A stretch of 64,000 nt of DNA from JABSSA01 sp039984715 (GTDB lineage Bacteria; Pseudomonadota; Alphaproteobacteria; Rhodobacterales; Rhodobacteraceae): contig JBDWUA010000004.1 of NCBI GenBank assembly GCA_039984715.1, positions 248,001-312,000 on the forward strand. The letters are read 5' to 3'. The notes under the pieces are model-generated. The model saw only the letters and a list, made by a program, of their open reading frames with translations, ran no database searches and was not told where the DNA came from. The stretch's first letter is position 1. The number at the start of each line of letters is the position of its first letter. The translations under genes were made by a program, and so were the position numbers. Positions 1 through 7,826 of the stretch are shown piece by piece.

Positions 1-39
1 TCTGTTACGATGGGTCAATCCGAAAGGTGAGGTCTTTGC

Positions 40-969
40 ATGAGATATCTTCGCAAAACAGCCACGTTGGTGTCCTTGATCATTGTCGCGGCTTGCGCAG
101 GGGCAGACACGAATATTGATGGAACCGCAGTGACGGAACCAGTGGCCCCCGCCGGAATAAGTCAATCAAAAGCGCCCGCAAAATTCGCCTTTGGCGCTGC
201 GTCTCAAGCATCTGCACAATCAGCATCGGCCTTAGGCGGTTATGCGAAAGGGTGTATTTCTGGATCGCAAGAATTGCCCGAAACAGGCCCGACTTGGCAG
301 GCCATGCGGTTGGATCGCAATCGCAACTGGGGTCATCCAGAGCTTGTTGATATGGTCAAAAACCTCAGCAAGAAAGCAGCGCAGCAACCGGGATGGAATG
401 GTCTTTATGTCGGCGATATGAGCCAGCCAAGGGGCGGGCCGATGTTGACCGGGCACCGAAGCCACCAGATTGGCTTGGATGCGGATATCTGGATGTTACC
501 CGCCAAAAACCTCAACCTCAGCCCGGAAGAACGCGAAAGCCTGTCTTCGATTTCGACACGCCGGTCCAATGGGGCCTTTGTGAACAGTCAATGGACACCT
601 GCCCATCATGAAATTCTGAAAGCCGCGGCCCAAGATAAACGCGTGGCCCGCATTTTTGTCTTTCCAGGGGCCAAGGTTCAAATGTGCAAAGATGAAAAGG
701 GCAGCAAAGCGTGGTTGCGCAAAATTCGCCCGTGGTGGGGACACCATTATCATTTCCACGTTCGGCTGAATTGTCCAAAAGGTGAAGGCCGGTGCGTTAA
801 TCAAGCAGCTCCTCCGGCGGGGGATGGCTGTGCGGATGCACAAAGATGGGTGAATGACATTTTGAACCCACCACCACCCAATCCAAATGCGCCCAAACCC
901 AAACCTCGACGCGAACTGATTTTGGCGGACTTGCCCCCACAATGCTCTGGCGTCTTAGCCTCGCGCTGA
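40..969 (+). CDS. mepA: Penicillin-insensitive murein endopeptidase MepA
   Basis: A 309-residue exported zinc peptidase that cleaves cross-links between peptidoglycan stem peptides in the periplasm. The N-terminus has a short hydrophobic segment ending in AACAG, which looks like a lipobox, so it may be lipid-anchored. The MepA metal-binding motifs are visible: GHRSHQIGLDADIW near residue 140 and WWGHHYHFHVRL near residue 235. Length fits the family (about 270-310). An AGGTGAGG stretch precedes the ATG. Its 3' end overlaps the next gene by 28 nt, so the two are probably co-transcribed. The family call is secure; lipoprotein status is inferred. Confidence 0.93.
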   Translation: MRYLRKTATLVSLIIVAACAGADTNIDGTAVTEPVAPAGISQSKAPAKFAFGAASQASAQSASALGGYAKGCISGSQELPETGPTWQAMRLDRNRNWGHPELVDMVKNLSKKAAQQPGWNGLYVGDMSQPRGGPMLTGHRSHQIGLDADIWMLPAKNLNLSPEERESLSSISTRRSNGAFVNSQWTPAHHEILKAAAQDKRVARIFVFPGAKVQMCKDEKGSKAWLRKIRPWWGHHYHFHVRLNCPKGEGRCVNQAAPPAGDGCADAQRWVNDILNPPPPNPNAPKPKPRRELILADLPPQCSGVLASR

Positions 970-1760
970 TCCTCATTGCTCAAACAGGTTTGACGGCTGA
1001 GTTGACATTGCTCAGCCGAATGAACTTGCGCGCCGTTGACCCAGCGTTTGGTGGTCTGTCCGCTATCGAAATTTCGCCCGATGGGGCGCAGGTGTTCCTT
1101 GTCTCGGATCGAGGTGGGTTGTTTCGTGCGGACCTGTCGCGACAGAATGGAAAACTGTCAGGCATCTCTGTTGAACGGTTGCCGCAATCCTTGCACGGGT
1201 TTGACAGCGAAGGATTGGCCATCGATGCAGACGGGCAGTGGTTCGTGTCCCTAGAGGGGCGTTCCCAAGTGCGCGCCCTTCCAAAAACACGCCTGCCGCG
1301 TCATCCCGATTTTCGCAAATTCCCCGGAAACGGAGGGTTAGAAGCTCTTGCCGTTGATCACACCGGCGCATTGTGGACCCTGCCAGAAACAAGTGCCCTG
1401 CAACGTAAACCCATCCCGATCTATCGGTATGCAAATGGGCGATGGACAAAGCCACGCATGTTGCTACGCGATGGGCTATTCTTGCCAGTCGGGGCGGATT
1501 TTGGGCCAGACGGAAAACTCTATATTCTTGAGCGTCACTTGAACGCCTTTGGATTTCGTACCCGGATACGACGGATCACGCCGGGGCAAAACACGCCGCC
1601 AGAAACACTGTTGAAAACCACGGCACTGACCCACGGCAACCTCGAAGGCATCGCCGTTTGGCAGGACGCACAGGGCCGCGTTCGTCTGACCATGGTGTCG
1701 GATAACAACTTCAAACCCTATCTGCGCAGCGAAATGGTTGAATATGTCTTGCAGGAATAG
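942..1760 (+). CDS. Esterase-like/phytase-like beta-propeller protein
   Basis: A 272-residue secreted protein with an N-terminal hydrophobic signal (LSLALILIAQTGLTA) followed by a repeated pattern typical of the esterase-like activity of phytase family (PF13449-like): GLSAIEISPDG, SDRGGLF, FDSEGLAID, GGLEALAVD, LEGIAVW. These suggest a beta-propeller with acidic metal-binding loops. The substrate cannot be told from sequence. The start lies inside mepA (28-nt overlap), implying translational coupling with the murein endopeptidase and a periplasmic role. It could also be described as a DUF3616/YfbK-like propeller; I favour the phytase-esterase family. Confidence 0.8.
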   Translation: MLWRLSLALILIAQTGLTAELTLLSRMNLRAVDPAFGGLSAIEISPDGAQVFLVSDRGGLFRADLSRQNGKLSGISVERLPQSLHGFDSEGLAIDADGQWFVSLEGRSQVRALPKTRLPRHPDFRKFPGNGGLEALAVDHTGALWTLPETSALQRKPIPIYRYANGRWTKPRMLLRDGLFLPVGADFGPDGKLYILERHLNAFGFRTRIRRITPGQNTPPETLLKTTALTHGNLEGIAVWQDAQGRVRLTMVSDNNFKPYLRSEMVEYVLQE

Positions 1761-1853
1761 CTTGCCAGTCGCGATACCTGCCGATAAAGACGCGCTCTGC
1801 TCAGACTCCTCTGGGCCAAGTCCCCGCGACCTTGTTAAAACGGGAAAGATAAA

Positions 1854-2474
1854 ATGACTCGCACGCATATACCCGGCATTCTCGCCATGGCCATCATCGT
1901 GGTGGCCTCAAACATCCTTGTTCAGCACTTGCTTGGCAATTGGCTGACATGGGGTGCTTTCACCTATCCATTCGCCTTCCTTGTCACGGATGTCATGAAC
2001 CGCGTTTACGGCGCGAAAGCGGCCCGAAAAGTGGTTTTCGTTGGCTTCATCGTTGGCGTCATCTGTTCCTTGATCGGAACAAAGATCATGGGCGAATTTG
2101 GACCATTGGTTACTTTCCGCGTCGCACTGGGATCTGGACTGGCGTTCCTGACGGCGCAGCTGGTCGATGTCGGTATTTTTTCGGCGCTGCGTTCTGGCAA
2201 ATGGTGGCGCGCACCGTTGGCGTCGACAATCGTGGGCAGCACGCTGGACACGGCGTTGTTCTTCACCATCGCATTTTCGGGCGCGCTTGTATTTCTTGAG
2301 CCTGCAAATGACGTAAGCTGGGCGGGCGAAGTCTTGCCCTTGCTTGGGTTTGGCCCTGCGGCACCTTTGTGGGTATCGCTGGCTGTTGCGGATTGGGGTG
2401 TCAAACTCTCACTTGCCTTAATTGCACTCATTCCGTTTCGCGTTCTCACTGAAAAACGCGCATCGGCTACCTAA
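1854..2474 (+). CDS. yhhQ: Queuosine precursor transporter (YhhQ/VUT family)
   Basis: A 206-residue inner-membrane protein with about six hydrophobic segments. The YhhQ/VUT_1 signature regions are visible: TWGAFTYPFAFLVTDVMNRVYGAKAARKVV near residues 30-62 and LRSGKWWRAPLASTIVGSTLDTALFFTIAF near residues 115-145 (described in parts). The family imports 7-cyano-7-deazaguanine (preQ0) or preQ1 for queuosine synthesis in tRNA. It stands alone between mepA/esterase and the arfB leader. The ATG at 1854 has only a weak upstream purine stretch (GGGAAAGATAAA). Family assignment is confident; the exact substrate is inferred from the family. Confidence 0.88.
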   Translation: MTRTHIPGILAMAIIVVASNILVQHLLGNWLTWGAFTYPFAFLVTDVMNRVYGAKAARKVVFVGFIVGVICSLIGTKIMGEFGPLVTFRVALGSGLAFLTAQLVDVGIFSALRSGKWWRAPLASTIVGSTLDTALFFTIAFSGALVFLEPANDVSWAGEVLPLLGFGPAAPLWVSLAVADWGVKLSLALIALIPFRVLTEKRASAT

Positions 2475-2525
2475 AAGCTTGACAGAACGCCGTCACCGGA
2501 CGCACCCTGAATTTGAGTTCAACAA

Positions 2526-2600
2526 ATGAAAGGAGGTGATCCAGTGTCAAGAATGAGATTGGAGATAGGTGTCGGGACAACTGGAGAGGCGCGCCGGTAA
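2526..2600 (+). CDS. Short leader ORF with extended 16S-complementary Shine-Dalgarno
   Basis: An ORF too short for routine calling. Reading from ATG 2526 gives 24 residues; reading from GTG 2544 gives 18 residues, MSRMRLEIGVGTTGEARR. The bases 2528-2544 (GAAAGGAGGTGATCCAG) are the reverse complement of the 3' end of alphaproteobacterial 16S rRNA, so the GTG at 2544 has an almost maximal Shine-Dalgarno sequence at 7-nt spacing. I therefore prefer the GTG start. The ORF ends before a structured stretch and a strong terminator (2668-2696), all directly upstream of arfB. Whether the peptide or the RNA matters is not decided by sequence. Confidence 0.45.
   Translation: MKGGDPVSRMRLEIGVGTTGEARR
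2528..2544 (+). promoter_or_regulatory. 17-nt anti-16S (super Shine-Dalgarno) element
   Basis: GAAAGGAGGTGATCCAG matches, over 17 consecutive bases, the complement of the 16S rRNA 3' tail (CTGGATCACCTCCTTTC). Ordinary ribosome-binding sites match 4-7 bases. Downstream, GATCACC (2642-2648) and CCTCC (2654-2658) could pair back to this element in two blocks, so the site could be open or sequestered. Confidence 0.7.
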
Positions 2601-2667
2601 GGCAAACCTTGGCGGCAAACGTCGCTCCAGTGGATCGGTAAGATCACCGACCCCCTCCGAGACATTC

Positions 2668-2696
2668 GAGGGCCGCCCTTGCGGGCGGCCCTTTTT
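2668..2696 (+). terminator. Rho-independent terminator between leader and arfB
   Basis: A 9-bp perfect GC stem, GGGCCGCCC (2670-2678) and GGGCGGCCC (2683-2691), loop TTGC, followed by TTTTT. It sits 18 bases before the arfB start, after the short leader ORF, so the leader transcript either ends here or arfB depends on read-through. Confidence 0.85.
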
Positions 2697-2713
2697 CGTG
2701 GCGATGTAGTGTT

Positions 2714-3136
2714 ATGGTTCGGATCAACGATCAAATAGAAATTGCAGATTGGGAATTGACGGAAAGCTTTATGCGCGCGTCAGGTCCCGGTGGTCAAAAC
2801 GTCAACAAGGTCGCAACTGCGGTCGAGTTGCGGTTTGAAGCGGAACGTTCCCCAAATATTCCCGATACGGCCAAGGAACGGCTGAAACGTCTTGCCGGGC
2901 GGCGATGGACGACCGAAGGCGCGATTGTCATGCAATGTGACGAAACCCGCAGCCAAGCGCGCAACCGCGACATCGTGCGACAACGCCTAAAGGAATTGAT
3001 CCTTAAGGCCTTGGAGCGCCCAAAACGCCGCATCCCTACACGTCCCTCGTTGGGGGCAAAGAACAGGCGGATCAAAGCAAAGAAGGTTCGCTCAGACGTC
3101 AAATCCAAGCGGGGTAAGGTCGACCCGGATGGGTAA
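2714..3136 (+). CDS. arfB: Alternative ribosome-rescue factor ArfB (peptidyl-tRNA hydrolase)
   Basis: A 140-residue protein that hydrolyses peptidyl-tRNA on ribosomes stalled at the end of truncated mRNA. The release-factor GGQ motif is at residues 26-28 (SGPGGQNVNKV), followed by the compact class-I RF catalytic domain, and the C-terminus is the basic tail (KNRRIKAKKVRSDVKSKRGK region) that enters the empty mRNA channel. Length is exactly that expected for ArfB/YaeJ. It lies just after a terminator and the 16S-complementary leader, and its end overlaps the next gene by 8 nt. The upstream arrangement suggests attenuation-type control, which is inference. Confidence 0.92.
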   Translation: MVRINDQIEIADWELTESFMRASGPGGQNVNKVATAVELRFEAERSPNIPDTAKERLKRLAGRRWTTEGAIVMQCDETRSQARNRDIVRQRLKELILKALERPKRRIPTRPSLGAKNRRIKAKKVRSDVKSKRGKVDPDG

Positions 3137-4016
3137 GGACAACGTGTGGCTGGCCATCGCGTTAAGCCTTCTGGCGTTGACTTTATTTGATGCGATGGGG
3201 TTGGTGATCAAGCTTTTGTCGCCACGCTACAGTTCGGCAGAACTGACCGCATGGCGCAATTTGTTTGGATTGATCCCGTCAACATTGGCGCTTTGGTTCT
3301 CCTCCGGTTGGCAGCGACAGGGCCGTCCGCTCCGGATGCGTCAATGGAAGCTTGCATTGACACGCGGAATGATTGTCGTTCTTGCGCAGCTTTGTTTTTA
3401 TACATCTTTGTCGGTTCTGGCCTTCGCCACCGCGTCGGCATTGTCCTATGCGAATGCTTTGTTCATGACGGCTTTGGCTGTGCCCTTGCTGGGGGAACGG
3501 GTTGGTGCGGTGCGTTGGTCCGCTGTCCTTGTGGGATTTGCCGGTGTTGTTTTGATCATGCAACCCGGTTCAGACAGCTTTTCAATCTATGCATTGCTGC
3601 CCGTTGGTGCCGCGTTGTTTTATGCGCTGATGGGCGTGTCTGCCCGCATGATTGATGAGGATGTCCCCACACCACTTCTGAATCTCTGTTCTAATGCCGC
3701 CTCTAGTGTCTGTGCGTTTGTGATGGCGTTGGGTTTTGGTGGGTTCACGCCCCTGCACAATCTGACTGACCTCGCGTGGATTGCCGCAATGGGCGGCTTT
3801 GGCGGTGTTGCGGTGCTGTGTCTAGTCGTCGCTTTTCGCATGACCGAACAATCAAATTTGGCCCCGTTCAGCTATTTCGGCATCCCGATCGCCTTTGTGT
3901 TGGGCTGGATCTTTTTTGACGAAGCCCCTTGGTCGGACCTGTTCCCCGGGGCGCTTTTGATCATCGTCGGTGGTTTGCTTATCGTTTGGCGGGAACGCGG
4001 CAAGGCCAAGCCTTAA
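3129..4016 (+). CDS. DMT-superfamily (EamA) transporter
   Basis: A 295-residue inner-membrane protein with ten predicted hydrophobic segments in two EamA halves. Typical landmarks are ELTAWRNLFGLIPS near residue 38, FATASALSYANALFMTALAVPLLGER near residues 100-125 and a second-half PFSYFGIPIAFVLGWIFFDE near residues 245-265. Substrates of this family range from riboflavin and amino acids to drugs, and nothing here decides. The start overlaps arfB by 8 nt, so the two are co-transcribed, although no functional link is evident. Confidence 0.85.
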   Translation: MGKDNVWLAIALSLLALTLFDAMGLVIKLLSPRYSSAELTAWRNLFGLIPSTLALWFSSGWQRQGRPLRMRQWKLALTRGMIVVLAQLCFYTSLSVLAFATASALSYANALFMTALAVPLLGERVGAVRWSAVLVGFAGVVLIMQPGSDSFSIYALLPVGAALFYALMGVSARMIDEDVPTPLLNLCSNAASSVCAFVMALGFGGFTPLHNLTDLAWIAAMGGFGGVAVLCLVVAFRMTEQSNLAPFSYFGIPIAFVLGWIFFDEAPWSDLFPGALLIIVGGLLIVWRERGKAKP

Positions 4017-4199
4017 CGGGTACCGATTAAGAGTGACCAACTCTGCTGTGGCAACCGATCAAATGTCGTCCATGAGCAAACATCAGACACTTTTGTCGCC
4101 GATAGATTTCAGTTTTTATAGCAAGTGCATGCTCAGGCTCTGGTCAGTTGGTGCGAATTGTGTCTGATTGGCGCGAAACAGACCCGACGGAGGATTCAT

Positions 4200-4976
4200 A
4201 TGCCAGCCCCAATCAACAAATTCAAAGCAGGCCTGAAAGCCGGAGAACGGCAAATTGGATGCTGGATGTCCTTTGGCGAAATGATAACCAGTGAAGTCAT
4301 GGGGACCACCGGATTTGACTGGTTGTTGTTTGACGGTGAACACAATCCCTATGACATCAAAAACATGCGCAACTGCTTGTCGGCTTTGCAAGGGACGGAT
4401 TCTTCGGTCGCGGTTCGGGTGCCTGCTGGTGAAACTTGGATCATCAAGCAAGTTTTGGACGCGGGTGCGCAGACGGTGCTGGTGCCTATGGTGGAAAGCG
4501 CAGACCAAGCACGCCAGTTGGTGCGCGACGTGCGGTATCCACCAAACGGAGATCGAGGTGTCGGGTATTCGACAACACGGTCAGCGCGATTTGGTCAGAT
4601 TGCAGACTATGGCCCGACGGCAGACGATCAGATTTGTCTGTTAGTGCAGGTTGAAAATCGGGCTGGATTGGCCGCCCTTGACGAAATTCTTGAGATTGAC
4701 GGGATTGATGGCGTCTTTGTCGGCCCTGCCGATCTGGCCGCGGATCATGGTCATTTGGGCAATCTTTTGCATCCCGAAGTGCAAGACCTGATTGTGGATG
4801 CTCTGGGCCGTATCGCGGCATCTGACAAGGCGGCCGGAATTTTGTCGACCAATGACGAGATGACAGCAAAAATGATCGGGGCCGGTGCGCAATTCGTGGC
4901 TGTCGGGCTGGATCTGTTGATGCTGCGCGCTGCCGCGCTTGAGCTTTCAGCAAAGTGGAAAGCATACACCGGGTGA
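4200..4976 (+). CDS. HpcH/HpaI-family aldolase
   Basis: A 258-residue class II pyruvate aldolase of the HpaI/GarL family, cleaving 4-hydroxy-2-oxo acids to pyruvate and an aldehyde. Visible family motifs are WLLFDGEHNPYD near residue 42, VPMVESADQARQLV near residue 95, the RGVGYSTTRSARFG loop near residue 120 and GVFVGPADLAADHG near residue 175, with the metal-binding Glu/Asp pair in the middle two. I chose ATG 4200 because GGAGG lies 7 bases before it; an in-frame extension to 4125 lacks a ribosome site. It overlaps the downstream MFS gene, suggesting uptake and cleavage of one organic acid. Confidence 0.88.
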   Translation: MPAPINKFKAGLKAGERQIGCWMSFGEMITSEVMGTTGFDWLLFDGEHNPYDIKNMRNCLSALQGTDSSVAVRVPAGETWIIKQVLDAGAQTVLVPMVESADQARQLVRDVRYPPNGDRGVGYSTTRSARFGQIADYGPTADDQICLLVQVENRAGLAALDEILEIDGIDGVFVGPADLAADHGHLGNLLHPEVQDLIVDALGRIAASDKAAGILSTNDEMTAKMIGAGAQFVAVGLDLLMLRAAALELSAKWKAYTG

Positions 4977-6157
4977 AAGCCCTTTTATCGCCGGGTATTT
5001 TGCTGCTGACATTGGCGTATGTGCTAAGTCAGTTCTTTCGGTCATTTTTGGCGGTGCTTACGCAACCGTTGAATGCGGACTTGGGGATCAGTTCCGAAGG
5101 TCTGGCGTTTGCATCCGGGCTTTGGTTTTTATCCTTTGCCGCAATGCAAATCCCGGTCGGGTGGGCACTGGATACCATCGGGGCGCGGCGTGTTGCGGCG
5201 ATTTTGCTGTTGGTGGGCGGGGCAGGGGGCGCGGTTGTGTTCGCCTTGGCGCAGTCGGCTTGGCATATCAATCTGTCGATGATCTTGATTGGGATCGGAT
5301 GCGCCCCCGTATTGATGGCCAGCTATTACATATTCGCACGCCAATACCCGCCCGCACAATTCGCAACACTGGCCGCAGCCGTGATCGGCATCGGAACATT
5401 GGGCAACATCGGCGCGTCCTATCCAACCGCGCTTGCTGCGGAACTGATTGGCTGGCGTGCCGCGATGTGGGTCTTGGCAGCGGTGTCTGCCCTTGTCGCA
5501 ATTGGGATTTGGTTCACGGTTTTGGACCCGCCAAAGCCCGTATCCGAGAAAAAAGGCAGCTTTCTGGAATTGCTGCGATTGCCGGTTGTATGGCTGTTTG
5601 TCCCACTCATGGTGGTGAATTATGCCCCGGTTGGTGCGGTCCGAGGTCTTTGGATTGGGCCATATTTTGGCGAAGTGTTTGGATCAAGTACCGCGCAAAT
5701 CGGGGCCGCGACCTTGATCATGAGCTTTTCAATGGCAATTGGGGCGTTTGTGTACGGTCCTTTGGATCGTATCTTTGGGACGCGTAAATGGATCATCGCG
5801 GGTGGGCTGAGTTTAACAGCGCTAAGCACCATACTATTGGCTGTTTTTGCGACAACGGCCCCGGCGGTCAGCATTGCATTATGTGCAGCGATTGGATTTT
5901 TCGGAGCAGCCTTCCCAGTTGTCATCGCGCATGCGCGCAGCTTTTTCCCACCTCATCTGACCGGACGCGGCGTGACCTTGATGAACCTATTCGGCGTCGG
6001 AGGTGTGGGCATTATGCAGTTTGTGACCGGACGTGTTTTTGGTGTGCTGGACGATGGTGGGACAGTGCAGGCCTATCAAGGTATATTTGCCCTGTTGGGT
6101 ATCGCTTTGTTGGTGGGGTTAATTCCTTATCTTTGGACGCGCGATAGTCTGAACTGA
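4973..6157 (+). CDS. MFS transporter
   Basis: A roughly 394-residue, twelve-segment major facilitator. The loop 2-3 signature appears as GWALDTIGARRVAA near residue 65, and the second half repeats it as GPLDRIFGTRKW near residue 265. The GTG at 4973 overlaps the aldolase stop as GTGA and has a GGAAAG stretch 10 bases upstream; GTG 4955 is a possible earlier start. It probably imports the substrate degraded by the aldolase, judged by the overlap only. Confidence 0.85.
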   Translation: MKALLSPGILLLTLAYVLSQFFRSFLAVLTQPLNADLGISSEGLAFASGLWFLSFAAMQIPVGWALDTIGARRVAAILLLVGGAGGAVVFALAQSAWHINLSMILIGIGCAPVLMASYYIFARQYPPAQFATLAAAVIGIGTLGNIGASYPTALAAELIGWRAAMWVLAAVSALVAIGIWFTVLDPPKPVSEKKGSFLELLRLPVVWLFVPLMVVNYAPVGAVRGLWIGPYFGEVFGSSTAQIGAATLIMSFSMAIGAFVYGPLDRIFGTRKWIIAGGLSLTALSTILLAVFATTAPAVSIALCAAIGFFGAAFPVVIAHARSFFPPHLTGRGVTLMNLFGVGGVGIMQFVTGRVFGVLDDGGTVQAYQGIFALLGIALLVGLIPYLWTRDSLN

Positions 6158-6172
6158 CGCCAAGAGCCGGTA

Positions 6173-7582
6173 CTAGGTCGCAAAAATAAAGTCGCTGACG
6201 GCAAATTCGAATGGCGCATTGAACTGCAAGAACAAGGTATGACCAAAGTCATCAGATATCAGTGCGTCAGAGCCTGATATGTTCAGGTGATTGTCTACAA
6301 GATCAGCGAAGCCTGATATGCTAGATGCGGTCGTTAGATCGATCAGATCGCCATCCTGAGCGCTGAAATCGAACAGCTCGTTTTGGCCCTCTGACCAAAT
6401 GAAAACATCGCTTCCGAGGCCAAGATAGATTTGATCGCTGCCATGTCCGGCATAGACTGTATCGTCGCCATCGCTTGCAAAAACTGTGTCATGCCCGGTG
6501 CCGGCATCAATGTTATCATGACCTTCACCACCAGAAATTTCATCATTCCCCGCACGTCCGGATAAGGTGTCCCGCCCGTTTGCGCCGGTAAGGGTGTCAT
6601 GACCATTGCCGCCGTAAATCTCATCCGCCCCAAAGCCACCATTCAGGCTGTCGTTGCCTTCGCCGCCCCATAATTGGTCATCGTTTTTTCCGCCTGAAAT
6701 GCTGTCATCGCCGTCACTGCCGTACAAACGATCGTCACCATCTTCGCCGTTCAACGTGTCATTGCCGGTCTCACCATAAATAACATCTTTGCCTTGCGAT
6801 CCAAAAACCTCGTCATGCCCGATACCGCCGTCCAAAACATCAGCGCCTTTGCCGCCAATTATTGTGTCATCGCCGTCACCGCCCAGAATTGTGTCGTCTC
6901 CTAAACCACCCGAAAGCACGTCATTGTTCAGTTCACCAATAAGGCTATCGTTTCCCTGCCCTCCGCCAATGCTGTCCTGACCTTCACCGCCCAGAATGAT
7001 GTCGTCGCCATCCCCGGCAAAGATAGTATCGGCCTCGAATGATCCGACAACGCTGTCATTCCCATCACCTGTTAGAATGTCGACGTGTGTTTGGGTTTCG
7101 TCGAGCTCCAGCAAGTCGTCTTCGGTCACTTCAATGTCTTCGAAGAAGGTAAATGAAAGATCGGGTGGGCTGTCAGCATAGGTGAAGGGGTTAGAGGCGC
7201 GCTGGAAAAACGGTGTTGCATCCGCCAGTGAATGGAACGTGGGCAGCGCGTCGCCATCAAGATGCACAAAATAAGCGGCCCACCCCAACGCGGCATCATA
7301 GAAAAAAAGTTGCATGAGGGATGTGCGACCGCCAATCCAATCAACGTCGTATATTTGTGAAGATGCCATATCCCCCATCAGCACTTCATCCGTCCGCATG
7401 TTTAAGTGCCCAAACACAACGTCGATTGCCGCGGTTCCATCCGCTATGTTTCCGGTCGACGTTTGGAAGGTGCTCACGCCATTGGGCATAACAAAGTCGA
7501 CGGCCACTTCGGCGTCCAACCCAACAATGCCTTGGGTGAAGGAAAATTCAATATAGCTGGCATTCAACGAATATGTGGTCAT
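6173..7582 (-). CDS. RTX (hemolysin-type) calcium-binding repeat protein
   Basis: A roughly 469-residue secreted protein. The first 180 or so residues form an unassigned, aromatic-rich beta domain; the rest is more than twenty glycine-aspartate nonapeptides of the GGxGxDxLx type (for example GGLGDDTILGGDGDD), which bind calcium outside the cell. A hydrophobic tail rich in Phe (FAVSDFIFAT) fits the C-terminal secretion signal of type I export. I set the start at ATG 7582, which has GAGG 7 bases upstream; an in-frame ATG at 7666 lacks one. No type I secretion genes are nearby, so export must use a system elsewhere. Convergent with the MFS gene. Confidence 0.88.
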   Translation of the reverse strand: MTTYSLNASYIEFSFTQGIVGLDAEVAVDFVMPNGVSTFQTSTGNIADGTAAIDVVFGHLNMRTDEVLMGDMASSQIYDVDWIGGRTSLMQLFFYDAALGWAAYFVHLDGDALPTFHSLADATPFFQRASNPFTYADSPPDLSFTFFEDIEVTEDDLLELDETQTHVDILTGDGNDSVVGSFEADTIFAGDGDDIILGGEGQDSIGGGQGNDSLIGELNNDVLSGGLGDDTILGGDGDDTIIGGKGADVLDGGIGHDEVFGSQGKDVIYGETGNDTLNGEDGDDRLYGSDGDDSISGGKNDDQLWGGEGNDSLNGGFGADEIYGGNGHDTLTGANGRDTLSGRAGNDEISGGEGHDNIDAGTGHDTVFASDGDDTVYAGHGSDQIYLGLGSDVFIWSEGQNELFDFSAQDGDLIDLTTASSISGFADLVDNHLNISGSDALISDDFGHTLFLQFNAPFEFAVSDFIFAT

Positions 7583-7826
7583 GCGATCCTCGGATTGCGA
7601 AAAGCGAACAAATGTCCGGGCAAAGGTAAAACCCGGCTTCCGGCTATCGAAGAATTGAGCCGACAAAGATTGAAATAGAATTGAACCAAAATGGAAGAAC
7701 TGCTGTTTTTGGTGGGTTGGTTAAGCAGGTTTTAATGTGTTGGAACCGCGCGCAGTCGCATTCCCTCTTTCGCTGCGTGGGCGAAGGGTATAAAGGCCAC
7801 CCGTCACGCCACTAGGAGAAGGACTG

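Noticed and set aside
496..942. 148-codon minus-strand ORF inside mepA
   Set aside because: Entirely antisense to a well-supported gene and without family features.
6400..7050. Regularly spaced short repeats that might look like a CRISPR array
   Set aside because: Units are 27-base-type coding repeats (nonapeptides) in one open frame with no constant repeat and unique spacers.
6800..7180. Plus-strand Ser/Pro-rich ORFs across the RTX region
   Set aside because: They are antisense shadows of the glycine-aspartate repeats; composition follows from the coding strand and there are no ribosome sites.
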